Assembly: GCA_964639525.1 (NCBI GenBank)
Contig: CAZXDS010000168.1
Span: 1 to 7,344 of the forward strand
From: CAZXDS01 sp964639525
GTDB lineage: Bacteria > Bacteroidota > Ignavibacteria > Ignavibacteriales > Melioribacteraceae
Length of the DNA stretch: 7,344 nt
Direction: 5' to 3'
Both the position numbers and the translations under genes were made by a program. The notes under the pieces were generated by a model. The model searched no databases. It had not been told where the DNA came from and saw nothing but the letters and a program-made list of their open reading frames with translations. Every line of letters starts with the position of its first letter. The stretch's first letter is position 1. Positions 1-6,290 of this stretch are shown here, in pieces.

Positions 1-128
1 ATATACTCTTAACGTGTTGTTTTTTGTAATCTTAATTTTGACCCCGAATCGCTGTGGTGTGGAAACATTTCTCCGTGTTATGTTGCTAACCTTTTTTTGT
101 TATTTTAAATTGTAACCGATTGTTAAAT
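1..128. other. Non-coding left edge with a GC-richer island
   Basis: No convincing gene is visible. Positions 41-91 are about 49% G+C (25 of 51 bases by hand count), clearly richer than the AT-rich flanks, and are followed by T-rich sequence. Short open frames cross the island but none has a credible start and ribosome site. A weak inverted repeat, CCGATT (116-121) and AATCGG (135-140), spans the stop codon of the minus-strand XRE gene. In the minus-strand direction it is followed by A-rich rather than T-rich sequence, so it does not make a standard terminator. The island could be the end of an interspersed repeat, a small RNA or a gene relic; the sequence alone does not decide. Confidence 0.4.
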
Positions 129-347
129 TTACTTAATCGGATTATACTGAAACACTTCCTCAAGAGAAACATTAAATACCTCAGCAATGCGAAATGCAAG
201 CTCCAGCGTCGGGGAATATTTCCCGGCTTCAATTGCATTTATTGTTTGACGCGATACGCTCAATTTATCGGCTAATTCTTGCTGTGTCATTTCAGAAGCA
301 TTAAATCTTAATTTTCTAATATTGTTTGTGAGAGGTAAAATTTTCAT
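129..347 (-). CDS. Small XRE-family (HTH_3) transcriptional regulator
   Basis: This 72-residue protein is almost entirely one Cro/C1-type helix-turn-helix domain, at about residues 8-64. Visible signatures are MTQQELADKLSVSRQTI (20-36), covering helix 2, the turn and the recognition helix, followed by NAIEAGKYSP (37-46) and a closing amphipathic helix ending in SLEEVFQ. Compact proteins of this type usually bind short palindromes as dimers and act as cytoplasmic repressors, often of their own operon. There is no extra sensor domain. The ATG is preceded on the minus strand by AGAGGAA, which lies within the last codons of the upstream membrane-protein gene. That gene's stop is only 1 nt from this ATG, so the two are probably translationally coupled. 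The regulatory target is unknown; the inverted repeat at 821-840 is a candidate site. Confidence 0.9.
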   Translation of the reverse strand: MKILPLTNNIRKLRFNASEMTQQELADKLSVSRQTINAIEAGKYSPTLELAFRIAEVFNVSLEEVFQYNPIK

Positions 348-348
348 T

Positions 349-756
349 TTAAATTCCTCTTCTATAGTAGAAAATCTTTGTTAAATTTAGAATAATATCT
401 GAAATGAAAAGTGTTGCAAAAAGTGAATAAAACAAAAGGAAAGGTTGAAAAATATTATTATTAAAAATCGAATAAACAATAATAAGATTGATTATTGCAA
501 TTACACTAATGTAAGCATTACGGTAAGATTTTGCTTCTATAAATTTATCTCTTTCGTCACTGCTAATATTTTTTGATTTTGTAACCAACAGTAAAACTAA
601 TATTAAAATTATATTTGCAACGATAAAACCGGATACAAATAAAAAATATAATAATACAAAGTTATGCGTTTGTAGTGTTGCAAATAAAAAATATCCCAAG
701 AAGATGACCGATAAAATTAATTCGGATTTAGTAAATAATTCTTTATTCAAATTCAT
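349..756 (-). CDS. Four-helix integral membrane protein with DERD motif, partner of the XRE regulator
   Basis: This 135-residue, very hydrophobic protein has four likely membrane helices at about residues 12-28, 33-58, 80-98 and 103-126. A charged loop between helices 2 and 3 carries SSDERDKFIEAKSYRNAY (65-82). A DERD..I..KA-type loop in a four-helix protein next to a small XRE regulator recalls the DUF2178-like membrane proteins found with such regulators in many bacteria; this assignment is from memory of the motif, not from a search. No catalytic residues are recognisable and there is no cleavable signal peptide. The start is supported by AAGGGA on the minus strand (769-764), 7 nt before the ATG. 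The gene lies first in a two-gene operon and its stop is 1 nt from the next start. Its function is unknown; controlling the regulator from the membrane, or being its target, are both open. Confidence 0.8.
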   Translation of the reverse strand: MNLNKELFTKSELILSVIFLGYFLFATLQTHNFVLLYFLFVSGFIVANIILILVLLLVTKSKNISSDERDKFIEAKSYRNAYISVIAIINLIIVYSIFNNNIFQPFLLFYSLFATLFISDIILNLTKIFYYRRGI

Positions 757-795
757 TTTGATGTCCCTTGTTTATTAAATGTTAAATATATCATA

Positions 796-828
796 CAAAA
801 GGTATAAAATTATTAACATAATGTCAAA
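796..828 (-). promoter_or_regulatory. Predicted FCB-type promoter of the membrane protein/XRE operon
   Basis: Reading the minus strand, TTTG (828-825) is followed after 20 nt by TACCTTTTG (804-796). The first eight bases match seven of the eight positions of the Bacteroidota -7 consensus TAnnTTTG, with the usual -33 spacing. Transcription would start near 789, giving a leader of roughly 33 nt that contains the AAGGGA ribosome site. In AT-rich DNA such matches can arise by chance; position and spacing raise the odds here. Confidence 0.45.
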
Positions 829-840
829 TATCTTTGACAT
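821..840. promoter_or_regulatory. Perfect inverted repeat, candidate operator
   Basis: ATGTCAAA (821-828), a TATC spacer (829-832) and TTTGACAT (833-840) form a perfect 8+8 inverted repeat. The left arm contains the predicted -33 TTTG of the divergent minus-strand promoter, so a bound dimer would block it. The size and symmetry suit a small XRE-family dimer, which makes autoregulation by the nearby 72-residue regulator a reasonable inference. It lies about 130 bases before the suhB start. A second, shorter palindrome, GTTATATAAC, occurs at 861-870. Confidence 0.5.
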
Positions 841-918
841 ACGCTGTTTACTAAAGTCGGGTTATATAACAAAGCCGCAAAAAAATTTAAATTAGCAAGT
901 TTTATAAGTGCCCATAAT

Positions 919-949
919 TTTGATAATACAAATTGAAATGATACTTTTG
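919..949 (+). promoter_or_regulatory. Predicted FCB-type promoter of suhB
   Basis: TTTG (919-922), a 19-nt spacer and TACTTTTG (942-949) give a full match to TAnnTTTG with a -33 box at the expected distance. Transcription would begin around 955-957, leaving a very short leader with GAGGAT (961-966) 5 nt or less before the ATG at 970. Another TAnnTTTG match, TAATTTTG (915-922), overlaps the -33 box but lacks an upstream TTG. Confidence 0.55.
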
Positions 950-969
950 AGCATAAAAAAGAGGATAAA

Positions 970-1737
970 ATGCTTGCAAAAATTTTATTTATTGCACAAA
1001 CCGCCGGTGAAATTATTCGTGATGGATTTGGGGAAAATTTTCAGATTGAGTACAAAACAAACGAATCGAACCTTGTAACCGAAATTGATAAAAAAGCGGA
1101 ATCTGCAATTATTGATTTTATAAGAACGGAATTTCCTACGCACAATATTCTTGCCGAAGAAAGCGGTTCATTAAATAATTCATCGGAATATACTTGGGTT
1201 GTTGATCCGTTGGATGGAACTACTAATTTTGCTCACGGACTGCCGATTTTTTCAGTCTCAATCGGTGTACAGAAAAGCGGGATTACTCAATGGGGAGTTG
1301 TTTATGATGTTATGAGAAATGTGTTTTATTCTGCCGAACTCGACAGCGGGAGTTTTGCAGATGATAAAAAATTACAAGTTAGCGATAATTCAAATTTGTC
1401 ACACAGTATTCTCGCAACAGGATTCCCCTATGATATTAGTGAGCATCCAAATAAAGCGATAAAATACTTTAATGATTTCCTTGTTAGAACGCGTACAATA
1501 AGAAGGCTTGGTTCAGCCGCATTGGATTTATGCTATGTTGCTTCGGGAGTTTTTGACGGCTTGTGGGAACTTAAACTCGGTGCTTGGGATATTTGTGCCG
1601 GACAGCTTATACTTGAAGAAGCCGGAGGTTTGGCTACGGATTTTAAAGGCAACAACATAGACTACAATAATATTCAAATTATTGCAAGCAATGGAAAAGT
1701 GCATAGTGAAATGATTAAAATTTTGAACGAAAAATAA
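970..1737 (+). CDS. suhB: Inositol monophosphatase family protein (SuhB-like)
   Basis: A Mg-dependent sugar- or inositol-phosphate phosphatase of 255 residues, close to the usual length (E. coli SuhB is about 267). Family signatures are intact: the acidic pair in LAEESG (61-66), the metal-binding DPLDGTTNFAHG (79-90, with Asp79 and Asp82), and the C-terminal GAWDICAGQLILEEAGG (204-220, with Asp207 as the third metal-site acid). RRLGSAALDLCYVASGVFDG (178-197) matches the core region before the last motif. The protein should be cytoplasmic. The family hydrolyses myo-inositol-1-phosphate and related substrates, and in E. coli SuhB also joins rRNA antitermination complexes; whether either applies here cannot be read from the sequence. 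GAGG sits 5 nt before the ATG, supporting this start. The next gene, cmk, follows after 67 nt and may have its own promoter. FBPase-like or CysQ-like activity is a less likely alternative. Confidence 0.9.
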   Translation: MLAKILFIAQTAGEIIRDGFGENFQIEYKTNESNLVTEIDKKAESAIIDFIRTEFPTHNILAEESGSLNNSSEYTWVVDPLDGTTNFAHGLPIFSVSIGVQKSGITQWGVVYDVMRNVFYSAELDSGSFADDKKLQVSDNSNLSHSILATGFPYDISEHPNKAIKYFNDFLVRTRTIRRLGSAALDLCYVASGVFDGLWELKLGAWDICAGQLILEEAGGLATDFKGNNIDYNNIQIIASNGKVHSEMIKILNEK

Positions 1738-1767
1738 AATATTTGTATTACAGCTTTAAAAATTTCG

Positions 1768-1798
1768 TTGAAAAAAAAGCGATAATTGCTTAAGTTTA
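1768..1798 (+). promoter_or_regulatory. Possible cmk promoter giving a leaderless or near-leaderless mRNA
   Basis: TTG (1768-1770), a 20-nt spacer and TAAGTTTA (1791-1798) match seven of the eight positions of TAnnTTTG. The expected start point, about 7 nt downstream, falls at or next to the cmk ATG at 1805. No purine-rich ribosome site precedes that ATG, unlike suhB and rpsA. The match is imperfect and could be chance, with cmk simply co-transcribed from suhB. Confidence 0.35.
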
Positions 1799-1804
1799 CT
1801 AACT

Positions 1805-2500
1805 ATGTCAAAAAAATTAATTATAGCAATAGATGGGCCTTCCGGTTCGGGTAAAAGTACCATTGCAAAATATCTTGCCGATAAGTTAAACGCAGTTTAT
1901 ATTGATACGGGAGCTATGTACAGAGCCATTACTTTTCTCGCGATGCGGAGTGGAATTGTTTCTGATATTGAGGCTGTTATAAACATGACGAAACAGTTAG
2001 ACATATCATTAGCTTACGAACAAGGCATGATAAAAGTATTTGTAAACGGCGAAGAAATTACTGACAAAATAAGATCAAAAGAAGTTAATGAAAATGTAAG
2101 TAATATTAGTAAAATACCTGAAGTAAGGGAAGAGTTGGTAAAAATTCAAAGGAAATTGGGAGAAAAAAATACGGTTGTTGCTGAAGGCAGAGACATTACA
2201 ACGGTAGTTTTCCCAAATGCAGACCTTAAGATATTTCTTACTGCTTCGCTGGATGTAAGAGCAGAAAGAAGATTAAAGGAATTTTTGGAAAAAGGAATAG
2301 AAATTTCTTTGGAAGATGTAAAAGATAATCTTGCTACGAGAGATAGAATTGACAGCGGAAGAGATGTTAGTCCGCTTACAAAGGCTGAAGATGCTGTTGA
2401 GGTTGATTCAACAAGCATGACCATAAAAGATGAATTGAACTTTTTATTAAAAAAATTAGAAGAAGTAAATAGCACCGTAGGTGTAAACCATCATAATTAA
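1805..2500 (+). CDS. cmk: Cytidylate kinase
   Basis: This enzyme phosphorylates CMP and dCMP with ATP to the diphosphates, in cytoplasmic pyrimidine nucleotide salvage and recycling. Its 231 residues match the bacterial family (E. coli about 227). The P-loop GPSGSGKST spans residues 11-19. YIDTGAMYRAIT (32-43) is the nucleotide-monophosphate kinase motif. VVAEGRDITTVVFPNAD (124-140) is the GRD core segment. RDRIDSGRDVSPL (179-191) forms the lid and CMP-contacting region, followed by DSTSM (201-205). All expected motifs are present and nothing is truncated. The start gives the standard MSKKLIIAIDGPSGSGKS amino end, but no ribosome-binding purine tract precedes it. rpsA follows after 83 nt, an arrangement seen in many bacteria. 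The 12-mer CTTAAGTTTACT just before the gene recurs inverted just after it. Confidence 0.96.
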   Translation: MSKKLIIAIDGPSGSGKSTIAKYLADKLNAVYIDTGAMYRAITFLAMRSGIVSDIEAVINMTKQLDISLAYEQGMIKVFVNGEEITDKIRSKEVNENVSNISKIPEVREELVKIQRKLGEKNTVVAEGRDITTVVFPNADLKIFLTASLDVRAERRLKEFLEKGIEISLEDVKDNLATRDRIDSGRDVSPLTKAEDAVEVDSTSMTIKDELNFLLKKLEEVNSTVGVNHHN

Positions 2501-2574
2501 ATTATGTTAAAGTAAACTTAAGTCTGTCTCTTTTTTTTGATGGTTGAAAAGGAAAACAGATAGTTGTTAAAGAT

Positions 2575-2580
2575 GGAGGA
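2575..2580 (+). promoter_or_regulatory. Strong Shine-Dalgarno site of rpsA
   Basis: GGAGGA lies 3 nt before the ATG at 2584 (4 nt counted from GGAGG). It is the best anti-SD match in the window and fixes the rpsA start, although the spacing is tight. The 83-nt gap between cmk and rpsA otherwise holds a T8 tract (2531-2538) with no GC-rich stem before it, so no intrinsic terminator is evident and cmk transcription may continue into rpsA. Confidence 0.6.
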
Positions 2581-2583
2581 CTA

Positions 2584-4887
2584 ATGTCTGAAGTAGAAAG
2601 CCACGATGTTGTGGAAGAGAAAAAAAGTAGTCTTGTAGAAAATTCAAAATTCTTTAATGCTGATGAATATTCGAATGAGGAATTAGAAACACTTGCCAAA
2701 TTGTATTCGGAATCATTCCGAGCAATAAAAGAAGGCGAGCTTATTAAAGGTAAAATAGTTGGACTTGATGCTGATAATGTTGTGTTGGATGTCGGTTTTA
2801 AATCTGATGGCAGTATTTCGAGAAACGAATTTTCTGCTACGGATGAATTAAAACTCGGTGACGAAGTTGATATAGTTATCGAAAGTGTTGAAGATGAGGA
2901 AGGGAACCTATTATTAAGTAAAAAACGTGCAGATTTTCTTAAAATTTGGTCACAAATTATGCATGCTTTTGAAACGGAAGAAATTATTTCCGGAAAAATC
3001 CTTAAAAGAATTAAAGGCGGAATGGTTGTTGACATATTCGGTATTGAATCGTTCTTACCCGGGTCTCAAATTGATATAAGACCCGTTCGCGATTTTGATG
3101 CTTTTGTTGGTCAAACAATGGATTTCAAAATTGTAAAAGTAAACGTTCCTACCGAAAATATAGTTGTTTCGCATAAGGTATTAATTGAAGAAACAATTTC
3201 AGATCAGCGTAAAGAAATTCTTGAAGGTCTTGAAAAAGGTCAAATACTTGAAGGCACTGTAAAAGCAATAACAGCGTTTGGTGTATTTGTTGACCTTGGC
3301 GGAGTGGACGGATTAGTTCATATTACTGATTTAAGCTGGGGAAGAATTAATCATCCGAGCGAAGTTGTTAAACTTGACGAACAAATTAAAGTTGTTGTTA
3401 CTGATTTTGATTTGGAGAGAAGAAGAATTTCACTTAGCTTAAAACAATTGCAGAAACATCCTTGGGAAAGTATTGAAGAAAAATATCATATCGGGGATAA
3501 AGTTTCAGGACGCGTTGTTTCGCTAACCGATTATGGCGCTTTTATTGAAATTGAAAAGGGTATTGAAGGTTTAATTCATATTTCTGAAATGAGCTGGACA
3601 AAGCATATTAACCATCCTTCGCAGTTTGTATCTATGGGACAGATTGTTGAAGCTATTATTCTTAGCTTAGATAAAGATGATAAGAAAATTTCTCTTGGTA
3701 TGAAACAATTAACTCCGGATCCTTGGCAGGAACTGTTAAAAAAATATCCTGTCGGTTCACACCATACAGGTATTGCAAGGAATTTAACAAACTTTGGTGT
3801 ATTCATTGAACTTGAGCCCGGTATTGACGGATTGGTTCATATTTCAGATTTGTCGTGGACAAAGAAAATTCGCCACCCCGGTGAAGTTGTTAAGAAAGGT
3901 GAAGAACTTGAAATTGTAGTTCTAAGCGTTGATACTGAACAGCGAAAAATATCTCTTGGACACAAACAAGTTGAAACAAATCCATGGGAAACTTTTGAAA
4001 AACAATATGCTGCTGGTAAAGGCACAACAGGAAAAGTAATTCGTATTATTGAAAAGGGTGTGATTGTTGAACTTCCTTTAGATGTTGACGGATTTGTTCC
4101 GCAGACACAGCTTTCACCTGCTAAAATGAAAAATATTTCTTATTGTTTCCCTATCGGAACTGAATTGGATTTGATAGTTGTTGAATTTGACAGGGATAAT
4201 AAAAAGATAGTTTTAAGTTCTGTAGCAGCAATTAGAAATCAAGATGATGAAGCTATTGAAAAATACATAGCGACACACAAACTTGAAAAAGTAACTTTGG
4301 ATAGTATTAGAAATGCTGATCTCGGTAAATTTGATTCTTCTGATTTTAATCTATACGAACACAAGGATGAAGTTGTAAATAATAAAAAAGCACCTTCTCC
4401 AAAAGCAAAAAAAGAGGTTAAGGTAGTTGAAGCAAAAGCTGAAAAAGTTGAAGAAACTGCTGTAACTACTGAAGAAGTGACTGACTCTGCCGAAGCGGAA
4501 AAAGCTGAAGACAAAGTTGTTGAAGAAAAATCTGAAGTAGTATCTGAAAAAGTAGAAGAAACTAAAGCAACTGTTGAAGAACAGACTGAGACTGCTGAAA
4601 CTGAAAAAACTGAAACGGTAGCTGAAGAAAAAGTAGAAGCCGTTGAAGAAGCTGCTGTAACTACTGAAGAAGTGACTGACTCTGCCGAAACAGAGAAAGC
4701 TGAAGACAAAGTTGTTGAAGAAAAGTCTGAAGTGGTATCTGAAAAAGTAGAAGAAACTAAAGCAACTGTTGAAGAACAGACTGAGACTGCTGAAACCGAA
4801 AAAACTGAAACGGCAGTTGAAGAAAAAACAGAAGTTGATGAAGCCGATGAAGATAAAGCGGCTCCGGCGGAAGAAGAAAGTAAATAA
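2584..4887 (+). CDS. rpsA: 30S ribosomal protein S1 with a duplicated acidic C-terminal tail
   Basis: S1 binds mRNA on the 30S subunit and helps bring the start region into the ribosome. Six S1 (OB-fold) repeats can be placed at about residues 50-115, 132-198, 217-287, 302-375, 389-462 and 475-547. Repeats 3-5 are the most canonical, each with FG.F(V/I) or YGAF and a GL(V/I)HI(T/S)(D/E)(L/M)SW core, for example GLVHITDLSW at 243-252. Repeats 1, 2 and 6 are more divergent, as is usual. The 767 residues far exceed E. coli S1 (557). The excess is mainly a tail from about 600 to the end that uses only K, A, P, S, E, V, T, D and Q, with no aromatic, Gly, Leu, Ile, Arg or Asn, and is predicted to be disordered. 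Residues 622-748 are two near-identical 62-residue copies. GGAGGA precedes the ATG, and an intrinsic terminator follows the stop. Confidence 0.97.
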   Translation: MSEVESHDVVEEKKSSLVENSKFFNADEYSNEELETLAKLYSESFRAIKEGELIKGKIVGLDADNVVLDVGFKSDGSISRNEFSATDELKLGDEVDIVIESVEDEEGNLLLSKKRADFLKIWSQIMHAFETEEIISGKILKRIKGGMVVDIFGIESFLPGSQIDIRPVRDFDAFVGQTMDFKIVKVNVPTENIVVSHKVLIEETISDQRKEILEGLEKGQILEGTVKAITAFGVFVDLGGVDGLVHITDLSWGRINHPSEVVKLDEQIKVVVTDFDLERRRISLSLKQLQKHPWESIEEKYHIGDKVSGRVVSLTDYGAFIEIEKGIEGLIHISEMSWTKHINHPSQFVSMGQIVEAIILSLDKDDKKISLGMKQLTPDPWQELLKKYPVGSHHTGIARNLTNFGVFIELEPGIDGLVHISDLSWTKKIRHPGEVVKKGEELEIVVLSVDTEQRKISLGHKQVETNPWETFEKQYAAGKGTTGKVIRIIEKGVIVELPLDVDGFVPQTQLSPAKMKNISYCFPIGTELDLIVVEFDRDNKKIVLSSVAAIRNQDDEAIEKYIATHKLEKVTLDSIRNADLGKFDSSDFNLYEHKDEVVNNKKAPSPKAKKEVKVVEAKAEKVEETAVTTEEVTDSAEAEKAEDKVVEEKSEVVSEKVEETKATVEEQTETAETEKTETVAEEKVEAVEEAAVTTEEVTDSAETEKAEDKVVEEKSEVVSEKVEETKATVEEQTETAETEKTETAVEEKTEVDEADEDKAAPAEEESK
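4447..4827 (+). repeat. Two-copy in-frame tandem repeat in the S1 tail
   Basis: Copy 1 is 4447-4632 and copy 2 is 4642-4827, each 186 bp, separated by 9 bp (period 195 bp, 65 codons). By hand alignment they differ at 9 of 186 bases (about 95% identity). Four differences are silent changes in separate codons, and four residues of 62 differ, two of them a V-A/A-V swap. The reading frame is kept. Each copy itself contains two related 20-residue units, so the present tail looks like a duplicated pair. Unequal recombination or replication slippage is the likely origin. Confidence 0.95.
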
Positions 4888-4905
4888 TTCCGTTATTATT
4901 GTTGT

Positions 4906-4951
4906 GGCTGTATTTGAATCAATCAAATGATTCGGATACAGCCTATTTTTT
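4906..4951 (+). terminator. Intrinsic terminator after rpsA
   Basis: GGCTGTATTTGAATCA (4906-4921) pairs with TGATTCGGATACAGCC (4928-4943) through 16 continuous pairs, two of them T-G wobbles, closing a 6-nt loop ATCAAA. TATTTTTT (4944-4951) follows directly. The stem begins 18 nt after the rpsA stop. It should end most rpsA transcripts and separates the S1 gene from mtaB, which starts only 20 nt further on. Confidence 0.92.
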
Positions 4952-4971
4952 AAAATAGAAGAATATATAAT

Positions 4972-6285
4972 TTGAAAGCATCATTTCATACATTGGGATG
5001 TAAACTGAATTTTTCAGAGACCTCTACAATCGGGCAGCAGTTTTTGCAGAACGGCTTCGAGATAGTTGATTTTAAGGAAGAAGCGGATGTTTGTGTTATC
5101 AATACTTGTTCTGTAACTGAAAATGCCGAGAAAGAATGCAGGCAGCTTGTTCGGCGTATTAGGCGGTTAAATTCAAACACGTTTATTGCCGTAACCGGTT
5201 GTTATGCTCAATTGCGTCCGGCGGAAATTGCTGCAATTGACGGTGTGGATGCTGTGCTCGGCAATGGTGAAAAATTTAAAATATTTTCGCTGTTCGATAA
5301 TTTTGATAAAAATGAGTTCTCCTGTGTTTATGTAAATCCAACTGAAACACTCAGTGTTTTTAATGCCGCTTATTCAACGGATGCAGATAGCAGAACTCGG
5401 GCTTTCTTAAAAATTCAAGACGGCTGTGATTACAAATGTACATTCTGTACTATTCCATTGGCTCGCGGAAAAAGTAGAAGCCAGAATGAAGATGAAGTTA
5501 TTGATGAATTAAAATCTCTGATTAATAACGGTTACAAAGAAATTATTTTAACCGGTGTTAATGTTGGTGATTACGGGAATAAAAATGATTTGAGTTTGTA
5601 TCATTTATTAAAACAAATGCTTACTGTTTCCGGAAATTTTAGAATAAGAATCAGTTCAATTGAGCCGAATCTTTTAACTGACGAAATACTTGAATTAACT
5701 GCATCAAGCGATAAGATGTGTAAACATTTCCACATTCCCTTACAAAGTGGAAGTTCAAAAGTTTTACGATTAATGAAACGAAGATACACAGCCGAATTTT
5801 TCAAGGAATTAATTTTAAAAGTAAATGATAGAATTAATAATGTCGGAATCGGAGTCGATGTAATTGTCGGGACTCCGGGCGAAACCGAAGAAGATTTTTT
5901 AACAACATATAATTTTCTTAAAGAGTTGCCAATTTCTTATCTGCACGTTTTTACTTATTCGGAACGGCCAATGACGGAAGCGATTACAATGAATGGAAAA
6001 GTTGATATAGCTGAAAGGAAAAAACGTAATAGTATGCTACGGATTTTGAGCGATAAAAAGCGTCGTCAATTTTACCGGAACCAAATCGGTAAAGAATTGG
6101 AAGTACTTTTTGAAAAAAATAATCATGAAGAAAATATGTTTGGCTTTTCTTCTAATTATGTACGTGTTAGTAGTCCTGTAATTTTTGACTTGGTAAATAC
6201 ACTAACAAATGTTAAAATTGCAGAGTTAGATGATAATTTCTGTTTAACGGAACACAATTTTATTTCAACAGAGGCGATTTCTTAA
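4972..6285 (+). CDS. mtaB: tRNA (N6-threonylcarbamoyladenosine(37)-C2)-methylthiotransferase
   Basis: MtaB adds a methylthio group to t6A at position 37 of ANN-decoding tRNAs by radical SAM chemistry. The 437 residues show the full three-domain plan. The N-terminal UPF0004 domain has cluster cysteines Cys10 (HTLGCK), Cys46 (NTCSVTE) and Cys77 (TGCYAQ). The radical SAM domain has CDYKCTFC at 152-159. A TRAM RNA-binding domain lies at about 372-432. The HTLGCK opening and TGCYAQ favour MtaB over MiaB and RimO. The start is TTG at 4972; upstream in frame only ATA intervenes before a stop at 4951-4953, and no in-frame ATG would keep the Cys10 segment. AGAAGAA (4957-4963) is a weak ribosome site. 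In YSERPMTEA (329-337), Met334 stands where MiaB and B. subtilis MtaB have Gly. The next gene begins 5 nt after the stop. No promoter is evident behind the terminator. Confidence 0.95.
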   Translation: MKASFHTLGCKLNFSETSTIGQQFLQNGFEIVDFKEEADVCVINTCSVTENAEKECRQLVRRIRRLNSNTFIAVTGCYAQLRPAEIAAIDGVDAVLGNGEKFKIFSLFDNFDKNEFSCVYVNPTETLSVFNAAYSTDADSRTRAFLKIQDGCDYKCTFCTIPLARGKSRSQNEDEVIDELKSLINNGYKEIILTGVNVGDYGNKNDLSLYHLLKQMLTVSGNFRIRISSIEPNLLTDEILELTASSDKMCKHFHIPLQSGSSKVLRLMKRRYTAEFFKELILKVNDRINNVGIGVDVIVGTPGETEEDFLTTYNFLKELPISYLHVFTYSERPMTEAITMNGKVDIAERKKRNSMLRILSDKKRRQFYRNQIGKELEVLFEKNNHEENMFGFSSNYVRVSSPVIFDLVNTLTNVKIAELDDNFCLTEHNFISTEAIS

Positions 6286-6290
6286 AATAT

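Noticed and set aside
116..140. CCGATT/AATCGG hairpin at the end of the XRE gene as a terminator
   Set aside because: Only 6 bp with a 13-nt loop, and on the minus strand it is followed by A-rich rather than T-rich sequence.
821..895. Short plus-strand frame ATG at 821 (24 codons) between the divergent operons
   Set aside because: It has no ribosome site, overlaps the inverted repeat and contains no recognisable motif; chance is enough to explain it.
2146..2475. 109-codon minus-strand frame opposite cmk
   Set aside because: Fully inside a certain cmk gene, with antisense composition and no motif.
2531..2538. T8 tract between cmk and rpsA as an intrinsic terminator
   Set aside because: No GC-containing stem lies immediately upstream, so there is no standard terminator.
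2502..3035. 177-codon minus-strand frame opposite the start of rpsA
   Set aside because: It overlaps a certain S1 gene, has a Ser/Leu-rich antisense composition and shows no domain.
4351..4926. 191-codon open frame on the minus strand opposite the S1 tail
   Set aside because: It is the antisense of GAA-rich repeats, giving a Phe/Ser-rich low-complexity product, and it runs through the rpsA terminator. It is a composition artefact. The 156-codon frame at 4239-4709 is rejected for the same reason.
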